This document shows, in pieces, positions 34,682 to 42,941 of a stretch of 64,000 bases of DNA. Positions within the stretch are counted from its first letter, which is position 1, and each line of letters starts with the position of its first letter. Source of the DNA: Oscillospiraceae bacterium. GTDB lineage: Bacteria > Bacillota > Clostridia > Oscillospirales > Oscillospiraceae. The stretch covers positions 1-64,000 of the forward strand of contig JAFTGD010000059.1 in the NCBI GenBank assembly GCA_017458065.1. The letters are read 5' to 3'. The notes beneath the pieces are model-generated. The model was not told the DNA's origin. It did not search any database and saw nothing but the letters and a program-made list of their open reading frames with translations. Both the position numbers and the translations under genes were made by a program.

Positions 34682-35926
34682 TTATGGTTCCATCTTTTGA
34701 GGAGCATGTTTGACAAGAACCCGGTCAACCCGTCTGCCATCCATGGACAGCACTGTGATCTCGATATCCTGGTGACGGAAAGATTCTCCCGGCTCCGGAA
34801 AACGGCCGCCAAAGGACTCGATCGTCCAGCCGCCAAGCGTATCACTGTCCGCCTCAAACTCGAGGCCCATCAGCTCCATAAACTCGGTGATGGGCATATC
34901 CCCGTCGAGCTCCAGCTCGCCGTCGGATCTCTCCACCATCTCCTCCTCCACAGGATCGGTCTCGTCCCAGATGTCCCCTACGATCTGCTCGATCACATCC
35001 TCCATCGACAGGACTCCGAGGGTTCCGCCATACTCGTCGGTGACGATTGCCAGATGCTGCTTTGCCCGGCGCAGCTGTGCCATGACGTCCGGCAGCTTCA
35101 TCGTCTTGTACACATAGCAAGGCTCCATCAGCAGAGGGCGGATCTCCTGATGGCCGTCGGCTACAGCTTTCAGGAAGTGATTGAGATACAGCACCCCGAT
35201 CACGTGATCGATGCTGTCCTCGTACACAGGCAGCCGGGAGTAGGATGACTCCTCCACCTGCCGGAGAATCTCATCCCAGGAATCTTCAATATCAATCGCT
35301 TCGACGTCCACTCGGGCCGTCATGACCTCAAATGCAGACACCTCTGAGAAATCGATCGCAGCCTGAACCAGTTCCGACTGATCCTCGTCGAGAACCTCCT
35401 CGTCCTCGGCAGTTTCGATCAGATTCTGTAGTTCTTCGACCGCTTCGTCCTCTTCCGCTTCCTCCGCCTTCATCCAGAATGTCAGAACATGTACAAGCCC
35501 GACCGTCAGAAGGACCAGTGGACGAAGGAGCACCATGAGGATCCGGACGGGATAGGCGTGAGTCAGGGCAACGCGGTTGGCATTCTGCTTGGCCGTGATC
35601 TTCGGGATCGTCTCGCCAAAGACGATAATCAGAAGCGTCAGGAGCAGAGTGGCGATCCAGGTACGTTTGTCGCTGCCGGTGAGCAGAATCACCAGAACAG
35701 ACGCGAGAGAAGACGCCGCGATGTTCACAAGATTATTGCCGATGAGAATGGTGCTGAGGGCATCGTCAAAGCGGCGCGCGATGAAGAGAGCTGTTTTCGC
35801 CCTGCGGGAGCCTTCATTCTCCAGACGCAGCTGGTTGCAGGAGGAATAGGCCATCTCGGAGGACGAGAAGAAATACGAAAGCAGGATGCAGACCAGAATG
35901 CCTGCAGCGACCAAGGCTGCGCTCAT
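34682..35926 (-). CDS. CNNM/CorC-family transporter-like protein (copy 2)
   Basis: A 414-residue protein with an N-terminal CNNM (DUF21) membrane domain of three to four helices (about 1-170; FSSSEMAYSS, ILIGNNLVNIAASS), two CBS domains (about 190-310; ARVDVEAIDIEDS, RLPVYEDSIDHVIGVLYL) and a C-terminal CorC/HlyC domain (about 325-405; LGGWTIE, FRHQDIEITVL). Relatives export or regulate Mg2+ or Co2+. Its ATG overlaps the stop of a paralogue of the same design, so the two are coupled and may form a heteromer. Confidence 0.88.
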   Translation of the reverse strand: MSAALVAAGILVCILLSYFFSSSEMAYSSCNQLRLENEGSRRAKTALFIARRFDDALSTILIGNNLVNIAASSLASVLVILLTGSDKRTWIATLLLTLLIIVFGETIPKITAKQNANRVALTHAYPVRILMVLLRPLVLLTVGLVHVLTFWMKAEEAEEDEAVEELQNLIETAEDEEVLDEDQSELVQAAIDFSEVSAFEVMTARVDVEAIDIEDSWDEILRQVEESSYSRLPVYEDSIDHVIGVLYLNHFLKAVADGHQEIRPLLMEPCYVYKTMKLPDVMAQLRRAKQHLAIVTDEYGGTLGVLSMEDVIEQIVGDIWDETDPVEEEMVERSDGELELDGDMPITEFMELMGLEFEADSDTLGGWTIESFGGRFPEPGESFRHQDIEITVLSMDGRRVDRVLVKHAPQKMEP

Positions 35927-37188
35927 GCGGACTCGCCCCCTTTCGCTATCTTCAGCTTCAGGATGCGGTTATGCTCCATCTCGGCCACGGTAACTGTGAG
36001 ATCGTGATAAATGAAGCTGTCGCCGACGTCCGGGATCGTATCGAACATCTGATAGGCCCATTCGCCGAGGCGCGTATCCACCAGATCGGGGTTGTCCTCC
36101 GGATCCTCATAGTCCAGATGCTCAAAGAGGTCGGATACCGTCTCGTCGGCGTCTGCGATACAGGCAGTATCAGAGAGATCGGTTACGGTCTCCTCGACCA
36201 CGTCGTCTTCATCCCAGATCTCGCCCACGATCTCCTCAACAATGTCCTCGACTGTGACGACACCCAGGGTTCCGCCGAAGTTGTCGGTCACAACAGCCAT
36301 ATTGATCCGTTCGCGCGAGAGCAGAGGCAGAAGCTCACTCAACTCCGTACTCTGGTGAACGGAGATCGCTTCATCCAGCAGGGAGCGAAGCTCCGGCGCT
36401 GTCCCGGTGCGCAGGTATTCCTTGATGTACTTGCGGATCTGCAGGATACCGATGATATGGTCGATGCTTCCCTCGTATACCGGAAGCCTGGAATGATTCT
36501 GTGCCTTGATCTCAGTCAGAATCTCTTCTCCGGAAGATTCCACATCCAGCGCTGCAATATCCATGCGCGGAGTCAGAACACTCTCGACGGTAAGTTCTCC
36601 AAACTGGAGAGCCGAGGAGATCAGCTCGCCCTGTTCTTCGTCAAGGCTGCCCTCCTCGGTCATATCTTCGATGATGTCGTAAAGCTCGTCCTCGGTTACG
36701 GAGACCTCCGGGTCACGCCGGCTCAGCTTCGCCGCAGACGCACCTATTGTACTCAGGACCGCAGAAAAAGGGCGGAACAGGGCCATAAAGAAACGAAGAC
36801 TGCCAGAGACACTGCGTGCCAGCCGTTCGGGGTACTTTTTTGCGATGCTCTTGGGCAGCATCTCAGCGGCAAAAAAGACCGCTAACGCCGTAATCACCGT
36901 GCTCACGGTCACTGCGCTCAGGCCCCAGCGCCGCGTCACGGCCATCGTCACCAGCGCCGAGAGAAACAAATGGCACAGGTTGGTCCCGATCAGCATCGTG
37001 CTGATCGCCCGGTCAAAATGATCCAGAATCCACAGCGCCTGCTTCGCCCCGGCTTCGTTGCGGTCCGAGGACACCTTCAGCCGCGTACGTGAGCAGGCCG
37101 CGAACGCCGTCTCCGCAATGGCGAAATATACCGCCAGAGAAAACAGCACTGCTATTATTATGATTGGCAATCGACTGCCATCATCCAT
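35923..37188 (-). CDS. CNNM/CorC-family transporter-like protein (copy 1)
   Basis: A 421-residue paralogue of the next gene, with the same order: CNNM membrane domain (AIAETAFAACSRTRL, MLIGTNLCHL, PKSIAKKYPERLARSV), CBS pair (TPRMDIAALDVES, RLPVYEGSIDHIIGILQI, VTDNFGGTLGVVTVEDIVEEIVG) and CorC domain. The first gene of the pair, with its own promoter at 37228-37256. AAAGGAG is 13 bases from the ATG, longer than usual. The two copies differ at many positions, so the duplication is old. Confidence 0.88.
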   Translation of the reverse strand: MDDGSRLPIIIIAVLFSLAVYFAIAETAFAACSRTRLKVSSDRNEAGAKQALWILDHFDRAISTMLIGTNLCHLFLSALVTMAVTRRWGLSAVTVSTVITALAVFFAAEMLPKSIAKKYPERLARSVSGSLRFFMALFRPFSAVLSTIGASAAKLSRRDPEVSVTEDELYDIIEDMTEEGSLDEEQGELISSALQFGELTVESVLTPRMDIAALDVESSGEEILTEIKAQNHSRLPVYEGSIDHIIGILQIRKYIKEYLRTGTAPELRSLLDEAISVHQSTELSELLPLLSRERINMAVVTDNFGGTLGVVTVEDIVEEIVGEIWDEDDVVEETVTDLSDTACIADADETVSDLFEHLDYEDPEDNPDLVDTRLGEWAYQMFDTIPDVGDSFIYHDLTVTVAEMEHNRILKLKIAKGGESA

Positions 37189-37227
37189 TACGGATAAACA
37201 TCTCCTTTACGGGATAAATTAGCGTGT

Positions 37228-37256
37228 ATCATATCATATTCTTTGCTCTGCGTCAA
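37228..37256 (-). promoter_or_regulatory. Promoter for the CorC pair
   Basis: Minus-strand TTGACG (37251-37256), a 17-base spacer and TATGAT (37228-37233), about 40 bases ahead of the first gene. Confidence 0.7.
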
Positions 37257-37272
37257 TAATTCCGCCTTTTTT

Positions 37273-37989
37273 TCATTGATTGCATTTCCCGGATCGAAAA
37301 ATTGTTTCCAGCAGGGGCGGCAATTCTTCCAGGCGGTCAATCCGGTAATCGGGAACGATGTCCTGCCGGGCAGGAAGCCGGCGAAGATTGAACCAGCAGG
37401 TTTTTACCCCTGCGTTGATACCTCCCCGGATATCCGAAGTCAGACTGTCCCCGACCACAATGCTCTGCTCCCGATCGAATCCCGGGATCTGTTCGAAGCA
37501 GCGTTCAAAGAACACTCTGTCCGGCTTGTTGGCTCCGACCTTCTCAGAGATAAAGATCTGCTCAAAGCAGTGAGAGATACCCGCGCTGGCGAGCCTTCCC
37601 TCCTGTACAACCGCAGTCCCGTTTGAAATCAGAAACAGACGGTATCTGTCCTGCAACAGCTCCAGCAGCTCCTCGGCGCCGTCGACAAAGAAGTGCCCCT
37701 CCGAGAGATTCCGCTCATAGGTATCTCTCAGCTGTGAGGCATCCGCGCTCGCACCCAGCTCGTACAGAAGCTCCTGAAAGCGGCCGACGAGAACCTGTTC
37801 TCTGGTGAGCAGCCCGTCTTCCAGGCGCTCCCAGTATTGTTTGTTGATTTCACTGTATCTGGAGAGGATCTGCTCGTCGCTTGCAATCCCGAATGCGGAT
37901 AGCGACCTTGCCAGCGCCCTGTGCTCCGCCTTGCGGAAATCCAGGATCGTATCGTCAAGATCCAGCAGTACGCAGGGTGCCGTTTTCAT
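37273..37989 (-). CDS. HAD hydrolase, YjjG/YfnB-type nucleotidase
   Basis: A 238-residue haloacid-dehalogenase-fold phosphatase. Motif I is LLDLDDTILDFRKAE (nucleophile Asp near residue 10), motif II FLISNGT, motif III Lys in KVGANKPDRVFFE, and motif IV VVGDSLTSDI. The FRKAE cap start and overall length match YjjG/YfnB, which remove phosphate from pyrimidine monophosphates, including damaged ones. The ATG overlaps the murF stop, so it is translated with murF; no functional tie is obvious. Confidence 0.88.
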   Translation of the reverse strand: MKTAPCVLLDLDDTILDFRKAEHRALARSLSAFGIASDEQILSRYSEINKQYWERLEDGLLTREQVLVGRFQELLYELGASADASQLRDTYERNLSEGHFFVDGAEELLELLQDRYRLFLISNGTAVVQEGRLASAGISHCFEQIFISEKVGANKPDRVFFERCFEQIPGFDREQSIVVGDSLTSDIRGGINAGVKTCWFNLRRLPARQDIVPDYRIDRLEELPPLLETIFRSGKCNQ

Positions 37990-39383
37990 TTCCGCTCTTC
38001 CCTCTCAGGTGGTTGAGCGCAATTCTCTGTTCCACCGGGAACAAGCTCACGCAGCGCTGCGGCGACCGTCTCAAAATGTGAACCTTTGGACGCCTTCACC
38101 AGAATGCAGTCACCCTGCTTCACAATCCCCGGCAGAGCGCGAATCAGTTCCTCGCTGGATGCAAAATGCATGCCGCGCTTCTCCGCCGCCCGGCTCATCT
38201 CTGAAGCGCAGCGTCCGCTGGTAAGAACCAGATCAACCCCCTGTTCCACTGCGTAGCGCCCGACATCGTAATGCATGTTCATGGTATTCTCACCAAGCTC
38301 CAGCATATCTCCCAGAATACAGATGTGACGCTCTCCCGCCATGCGCATCAGGGAGTCGATCCCGCAGTCGACAGAATCCGGATTCGCGTTGTAACTGTCG
38401 TCGATCATGGTAAAGCCGTTTCCGTGGAACAGCTCTCCCCGGCGTCCGACATTGTGGAAGCCCGCGATCCCCTTCGCGATTTCGGCATCATCAAGCCCAA
38501 GAAGCATCCCGACGGCCGCGGCTGCCAGCGCCGCATAGACATGATGCTGCCCGAAGGCCGGTATCACAACCGGGATTCTTCGCAGGCCGCAGACAATATC
38601 GCAGCACAGCTGCTCTCCAGCCTGCAGATTCTCTGCCCGCACATCGCAGTGCATGCCAAACCCGTAGGTGATTTTCCTCTGGCGGCAGGAGAACTCGCGC
38701 AGCTTTTCATCGTCGCCGTTTACCACAACCCGGGCCGTCTCGGGAAGCGTTTCCAGCATTTCCGTTTTTGCCTTCAGAACGCCGTCCAGATCGTGCAGAA
38801 ATTCAAGGTGTGCATGACCGATCACCGTATAGACCGCCATCGTAGGCTGAACCATGTGCGCGAGTGAGCGCATCTCCCCGAAGCCGGAGATTCCCATCTC
38901 AATCACCGCTGCTTCATGGCTGCTCTTCAGGCGAGATAGCATCATGGGAATCCCGATCTGGTTATTCAGGTTGCCCTCTGTCTTGAGCGTCCGGAAGCGC
39001 TGTTCCACAACCGAGGAAATCATCTCCTTTGCCGTGGTCTTCCCAACGCTGCCCGTGATCCCGATCACCGGCAGATCGAACTGAGCGCGATACGCCGCAG
39101 CGATCTTCTCCAGCGCTGCAAGTACATCCGGAACCACAATCACGGGTCGTGTTTCCCCATCGGGGACGCGTTCAGCCAGGCAGCAGGCAGCTCCCCGCTC
39201 AAAAGCGGTCTGAATATAATCGGCTCCGTCGACGCGCTCTCCCCGGAAAGCCGCAAACAGATCTCCTTCTTTCAAAACGCGCGTGTCGATTGCAATTTCT
39301 CTGATCGGCCGATCGTCGGTGAGGGCTCCGTGCAAGGTCCCCCCGCAGAGCTCCGCGACCCGACTGACTGTTAACTGTTCCAT
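37986..39383 (-). CDS. murF: UDP-MurNAc-tripeptide D-alanyl-D-alanine ligase
   Basis: Adds D-Ala-D-Ala to the peptidoglycan precursor. The 465 residues contain the N-terminal UDP-binding region (MEQLTVSRVAELCGG, IDTRVLKEGDLFAAFRG), the ATP loop GITGSVGKTTAKEM near 110, EMGISGFGEM, and the C-terminal FTMIDDSYNANPDS segment. The frame is open about 219 codons further upstream, but that part is antisense to rodA and has no ligase likeness. Start 39383 has GAGGAA seven bases before it and is just downstream of a TATAAT at 39405-39410. Confidence 0.95.
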   Translation of the reverse strand: MEQLTVSRVAELCGGTLHGALTDDRPIREIAIDTRVLKEGDLFAAFRGERVDGADYIQTAFERGAACCLAERVPDGETRPVIVVPDVLAALEKIAAAYRAQFDLPVIGITGSVGKTTAKEMISSVVEQRFRTLKTEGNLNNQIGIPMMLSRLKSSHEAAVIEMGISGFGEMRSLAHMVQPTMAVYTVIGHAHLEFLHDLDGVLKAKTEMLETLPETARVVVNGDDEKLREFSCRQRKITYGFGMHCDVRAENLQAGEQLCCDIVCGLRRIPVVIPAFGQHHVYAALAAAAVGMLLGLDDAEIAKGIAGFHNVGRRGELFHGNGFTMIDDSYNANPDSVDCGIDSLMRMAGERHICILGDMLELGENTMNMHYDVGRYAVEQGVDLVLTSGRCASEMSRAAEKRGMHFASSEELIRALPGIVKQGDCILVKASKGSHFETVAAALRELVPGGTENCAQPPEREERK

Positions 39384-39494
39384 CCTAATATTCCTCATAT
39401 CACAATTATAGACAGTGATAAAATACCACAAACAGGCCTGAAATACAATTCCCTCTTTCGTTTTGCACAAATTGTGAACGTTCCTGTCAGGCTC

Positions 39495-39523
39495 TTGTAA
39501 ATCCGGATATGCTGTGTTAAAAT
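39495..39523 (+). promoter_or_regulatory. Promoter for rodA/ftsW
   Basis: TTGTAA (39495-39500), a 17-base spacer, and TAAAAT (39518-39523). The divergent murF promoter probably uses TATAAT at 39405-39410 (minus strand) with a weak -35. Confidence 0.5.
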
Positions 39524-39593
39524 TATTTGTTGTTTGACAGCTTCTTGTTGAGGGAGGTGCTGCAGAATCAAAAAATTCAAAGTCTACGCGCAT

Positions 39594-40715
39594 ATGTTCT
39601 TTGAACGCGCAGATATTTTTCTGCTGATCATGTGTCTGATCTGTTCCCTCTTCGGGATCTATATGGTGCGGATCGCCACGATCGCCATGGAGGCCTCCGG
39701 TTGGGTGGACAGTTCCCTCAAATGCGTCATTGTTCAGGTCTTTTCTCTTTTCCTCGGTCTGATCGCCTTTGTCGCGCTGACCTTTATTGACGCGGATCTG
39801 CTCTCGGAGCAGTGGAAGCTGCTTTGCGGCATCAACCTTCTCCTGCTGGTTGCACTGGTTCTGTTCGGATCGGACAGCGGCACCGGTAACAACAGCTGGA
39901 TCCGTTTTGCGGGTATCGGGATACAGCCCTCTGAGATCATCAAGGTTATCTATATCATTGTCTCTGCAAAGCAGATGACCTGGCTGAAGGAATACCGGGA
40001 CATTAATTCCTTTTCCTCCGTGGTGATGATGGCCGGCCACTTTGTCATTCTCTTCGGTATGGTTGTCGTGGTCTCCTCCGACCTGGGGAGCGCTTCGATC
40101 CTTCTACTGATTTTCCTCTCCATGTTCTTTGCGCTGGGTGTCCGTCTCTATTGGTTTGCCCTTGGCGGCGCTGCTGTTGCGGCTGCTATTCCGCTCCTTT
40201 GGACCTACTTCCTGAAGGACTACCAGAAAAAGCGACTGATTGCTCCCTATGACCCTTCCATCGATCCCGACGGCTGGGGCATCACCTGGCAGACGACGCA
40301 AAGCAAGCTGACCCTTGCTTCCGGCAGACTGACAGGGGTGGATGCAGAGCATCGCGCCACCGTTTTCACCGGGAAGCATACGGACTTCATTTTCGCCTGC
40401 GTGGGCGAAGAGCTCGGCATGATCGGCTGTATTGCAGTAATCATCCTTCTGCTCATTGTGATGGTCCATATCATAAGAGTCGGTCTCAAAGCCGGGCGCA
40501 CCTTTGACATGCTGCTCTGCATCGGCGTCGGTTCCGCCGTCGCCTTCCAGACTTTCATCAATATCGGAATGTGCATCGGCATCACACCGGTTATCGGCAT
40601 TACGCTCCCCTTCTTCAGTTACGGAGGCTCCTCCATGGTGACGATGTTTGCCGCGATGGGTCTCGTCTCCGGTGTCAAGTTCAAGCTCAAACCGCAATTA
40701 TTCTCGATCTACTGA
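39594..40715 (+). CDS. RodA/FtsW-family peptidoglycan polymerase (SEDS)
   Basis: A membrane glycosyltransferase that polymerises lipid II. The 373 residues have about ten hydrophobic segments and the SEDS signatures GNNSWIRFAGIGIQPSEIIKV, TDFIFACVGEELGMIGC and ITPVIGITLPFFSYGGSSM. RodA is more likely than FtsW given its pairing potential with the PBP2-mre cluster, but by eye this is not settled. The first ATG (39594) has no ribosome site; a strong GGGAGG at 39552-39557 points nine bases on to an ATC (39567) in the same frame (IKKFKVYAH leads to MFFERADI), so the true start may be there. Confidence 0.9.
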   Translation: MFFERADIFLLIMCLICSLFGIYMVRIATIAMEASGWVDSSLKCVIVQVFSLFLGLIAFVALTFIDADLLSEQWKLLCGINLLLLVALVLFGSDSGTGNNSWIRFAGIGIQPSEIIKVIYIIVSAKQMTWLKEYRDINSFSSVVMMAGHFVILFGMVVVVSSDLGSASILLLIFLSMFFALGVRLYWFALGGAAVAAAIPLLWTYFLKDYQKKRLIAPYDPSIDPDGWGITWQTTQSKLTLASGRLTGVDAEHRATVFTGKHTDFIFACVGEELGMIGCIAVIILLLIVMVHIIRVGLKAGRTFDMLLCIGVGSAVAFQTFINIGMCIGITPVIGITLPFFSYGGSSMVTMFAAMGLVSGVKFKLKPQLFSIY

Positions 40716-40749
40716 GGCTGCGGTCATCTGATCTCTCCGATCTTTGCAA

Positions 40750-40785
40750 AGAAAACACCCGCTTCTTTTGGAAGCGGGTTATCTT
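40750..40785. terminator. Two-way terminator between rodA and a minus-strand RNA gene
   Basis: ACCCGCTTC and GAAGCGGGT form the stem, with TATCTTTT on the plus side and GTTTTCTTTG on the minus side. It can serve rodA from the left and the RNA gene from the right. Confidence 0.8.
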
Positions 40786-40799
40786 TTGCACAATATCTA

Positions 40800-41008
40800 T
40801 TGTACATTGCAACAGAGCAGCGACGTCGCGATCATCGCTTTCTGTGCAGTTGTCGGTTTTTAGTCAGATCGCAAAAGTGGGAATTGCTGTTCGACTGTCG
40901 CTGCCCGTACAGCTTGCCGGAATTTGGCCCCGGCGGCCTGCAAGTCAATCTTCCATGCAATAACGGGTTAAGATGCCGACACATCAAGGGGTGGCGCCCC
41001 TCATCGCA
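40800..41008 (-). ncRNA. Non-coding RNA with 6S-like architecture
   Basis: No convincing ORF, yet a strong minus-strand promoter (41015-41043) fires into it and the terminator at 40750-40785 ends it. Read on the minus strand, TGTGTCGG near the start pairs with CCGACA(ACTG)CACA near the end as a closing stem. This encloses a large internal loop (CATCTTAACCCG opposite TTTTGCGATCTGAC). A terminal rod follows: ATTGC/GCAAT, TTGACT/AGTC(G)AA and GCCGG/CCGGC around GGCCAAATT. Closing stem, central bubble and terminal stem is the 6S RNA plan. The 3' end is uncertain; a further hairpin lies before the terminator. Confidence 0.55.
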
Positions 41009-41014
41009 GAAGGG

Positions 41015-41043
41015 AGAATATCACATTATGTGAACGGTGTCAA
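41015..41043 (-). promoter_or_regulatory. Promoter of the 6S-like RNA gene
   Basis: Minus-strand consensus TTGACA (41038-41043), a 17-base spacer and TATTCT (41015-41020). Transcription would begin near 41008. Confidence 0.8.
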
Positions 41044-41207
41044 GCATTTTCTCCAAGATTCACATTTCATTCACAAATAATTTGATGCGTTTTGCCGAAA
41101 ATGGCGTTTCTACTCGTATCATCCAGAGGCAGGCAGGCTCTATCATCTTGACAAATCCGGGAAAACGGCCGATAATAGCGCCATCGTCCGGAGGGAGGCT
41201 GTCTGAC

Positions 41208-41642
41208 TTGAACAAAAATAACGAATTGCTCCGTTCCCTGAAGTTTCTGCTGTTCTCGATATCTGCCGGTGTCATCGAACTTGGTTCGTTTGCTCTGTTG
41301 AATGAGACACTGGGCTGGCCATATTGGCCCTGCTATCTGATCGCTTTGGTCCTCTCGGTGTTGTGGAACTTCACGCTAAACCGTCGATACACATTCCGCT
41401 CTGCCAATAATGTACCCGTTGCGATGGCAAAGGTCTTTCTCTTCTACCTTGTTTTTACCCCTGCCAGCACGATCTTTGGGAACTGGCTTGCAGAAGGGCT
41501 GCACTGGAATGAATACCTGGTCACCGGAATCAATATGGTTCTGAACTTTGTGCTGGAGTTCCTCTATGACCGCTTTTTTGTCTTCCGTGACAGCATCGAT
41601 ACCAACAGCATCGCCCAGAAAGAAAACGCCCGGAACGATTGA
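41208..41642 (+). CDS. GtrA-family membrane protein
   Basis: A 144-residue protein with four hydrophobic helices and the GtrA pattern: LLRSLKFLLFSISAGVIELG, then WNFTLNRRYTF after helix two, and a closing FLYDRFFVF. GtrA proteins are thought to flip or help move polyprenyl-linked sugars for surface glycosylation. TTG at 41208 is chosen because GGAGGGAGG lies nine bases before it; the frame is open further upstream to 41037, but that part lies over the promoter of the minus-strand RNA gene. No glycosyltransferase gene is adjacent. Confidence 0.83.
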   Translation: MNKNNELLRSLKFLLFSISAGVIELGSFALLNETLGWPYWPCYLIALVLSVLWNFTLNRRYTFRSANNVPVAMAKVFLFYLVFTPASTIFGNWLAEGLHWNEYLVTGINMVLNFVLEFLYDRFFVFRDSIDTNSIAQKENARND

Positions 41643-41660
41643 TCCGAGCGTTTTTTCTTT
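41622..41660. terminator. Two-way terminator between gtrA and hexokinase genes
   Basis: AACGCCCGGA and TCCGAGCGTT pair around ACGATTGA, with T runs on both sides. It overlaps the last codons of gtrA and serves the converging hexokinase gene as well. Confidence 0.8.
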
Positions 41661-41669
41661 CATTTAGGC

Positions 41670-42941
41670 TTAATGGAGATTGAGCAGTGCCGCAGCGGCA
41701 GCTCCCGGAAGAGTCGTGTCTTCTTCTACGAAAAGGCTTATATCTCTGCCCTGCGCTTTCTTCATATACTGATCCAGCAGTGCGGTCAGAGCCGGACGGT
41801 ACACATGGTTGCGCTGGACCAGCGAGCCCTCCGCATAGACAGCCGCTTTCCCGCTTCTGCCCGCGTCTGTGAGCTCCGCCATCGCGATCAGATTGGCGCA
41901 CATCAGCTTTGCCGAGCGCTCGAAAAAGAATCTGGCAATCTCAGAAATAAACTCTGCGTCAGCTTGCTGGTCGGTCAGTTCTTCCAGCCCTTCCCCACAG
42001 GCCCAGGCATCCGGTGCCACGGAATTCATGTGAGGCAGCGCCCAGATCTTCTCAGCACAGCTCTGACTGAGCAGCCCCTCGTTTGCTGCCTGGCGCAATG
42101 CTCTGCGGCAGAGCTCGCCAAGGTAGACGCCGGCCGTCATCTTCTCGAAGCGCTTCTGTCCCGGGTTGTGGCTGGCAAAGTCCAGTTCCCGGTCAAACAG
42201 GCCCTGCGGAACGCCGTCGTACATGCCGCATTCGAGGTTTACAATCATGTCATAGGCTGTGCTGCCCAGCTTTTTGATCTGACTGCCGGGTACCGTGCAG
42301 CAGGTATTGGTTCCTGTCCCGCTCACCTGCCCGAAGCACATCTCATGACCATCGTTCAGGTGCTTTGCCATACCGCCGAGCTGCACCGCCGCCGTGTCAT
42401 TAATGATCACCGCACGCTTTCCCGGATATCCCCTTCGGGTGAGCTCCTCACAGAGGCTCTTTCCGACCAGCTGACCTTCACAGCCGACAATGCTGACCTC
42501 TTTGTCAATGCAATTGACGCGCCCATCGATCTCCGGCGTGATATCTGCGGAATAGGAGAAGCAGAACCCGATCCGGTCCGTATAGGTCATCAGATCTTCA
42601 ATAGAATCGGCCACAAACGAGATAAATTCATCCCAGCTGGCTGGTTTCCCGATCCCCGGCATACCGGCCTTTCTGACCCGTTCCTCAATACAGCGTCCGT
42701 CCTTGAAATGGGCCAGCGCACTACGGAAGTTGGTGCCTCCCGCATCGACCACTGCGACATACTCGTCCTCCGGGATCTTCCCCGTTGTTTTCAGATATGT
42801 CGGGATCATGAGATAGGAGCTCTCCTCACCCCAGAGGCCGCTCTTCATCTCAAGACTCATTCGCTCTGCACATTCCAGGATGTCAAAATTCGGATCCAGC
42901 ATGCCATGGCGGATCAGGAACTCCTCAACTCGAGCTGTCAT
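41670..42941 (-). CDS. Hexokinase-family protein of eukaryotic type
   Basis: Probably phosphorylates a hexose with ATP. The 423 residues have the actin-like fold with phosphate 1 VAVVDAGGTNFRSAL near 65-80, GFCFSYSADITPEIDGRV (hexokinase-type FSYP/FSFP-like region), VIINDTAAV with the catalytic Asp, GQVSGTGTNTC for the adenosine side and a late YAEGSLV. This is the long hexokinase type rather than the short ROK glucokinase common in Firmicutes. It is the last gene of an nfeD-SPFH-hexokinase unit, its ATG overlapping the SPFH stop. Sugar specificity is unknown. Confidence 0.82.
   Translation of the reverse strand: MTARVEEFLIRHGMLDPNFDILECAERMSLEMKSGLWGEESSYLMIPTYLKTTGKIPEDEYVAVVDAGGTNFRSALAHFKDGRCIEERVRKAGMPGIGKPASWDEFISFVADSIEDLMTYTDRIGFCFSYSADITPEIDGRVNCIDKEVSIVGCEGQLVGKSLCEELTRRGYPGKRAVIINDTAAVQLGGMAKHLNDGHEMCFGQVSGTGTNTCCTVPGSQIKKLGSTAYDMIVNLECGMYDGVPQGLFDRELDFASHNPGQKRFEKMTAGVYLGELCRRALRQAANEGLLSQSCAEKIWALPHMNSVAPDAWACGEGLEELTDQQADAEFISEIARFFFERSAKLMCANLIAMAELTDAGRSGKAAVYAEGSLVQRNHVYRPALTALLDQYMKKAQGRDISLFVEEDTTLPGAAAAALLNLH

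Noticed and set aside
39384-40040. 219-codon N-terminal extension of the murF frame
   Set aside because: Antisense to rodA/ftsW and unlike any Mur ligase; a good ribosome site lies right before the usual murF start at 39383.
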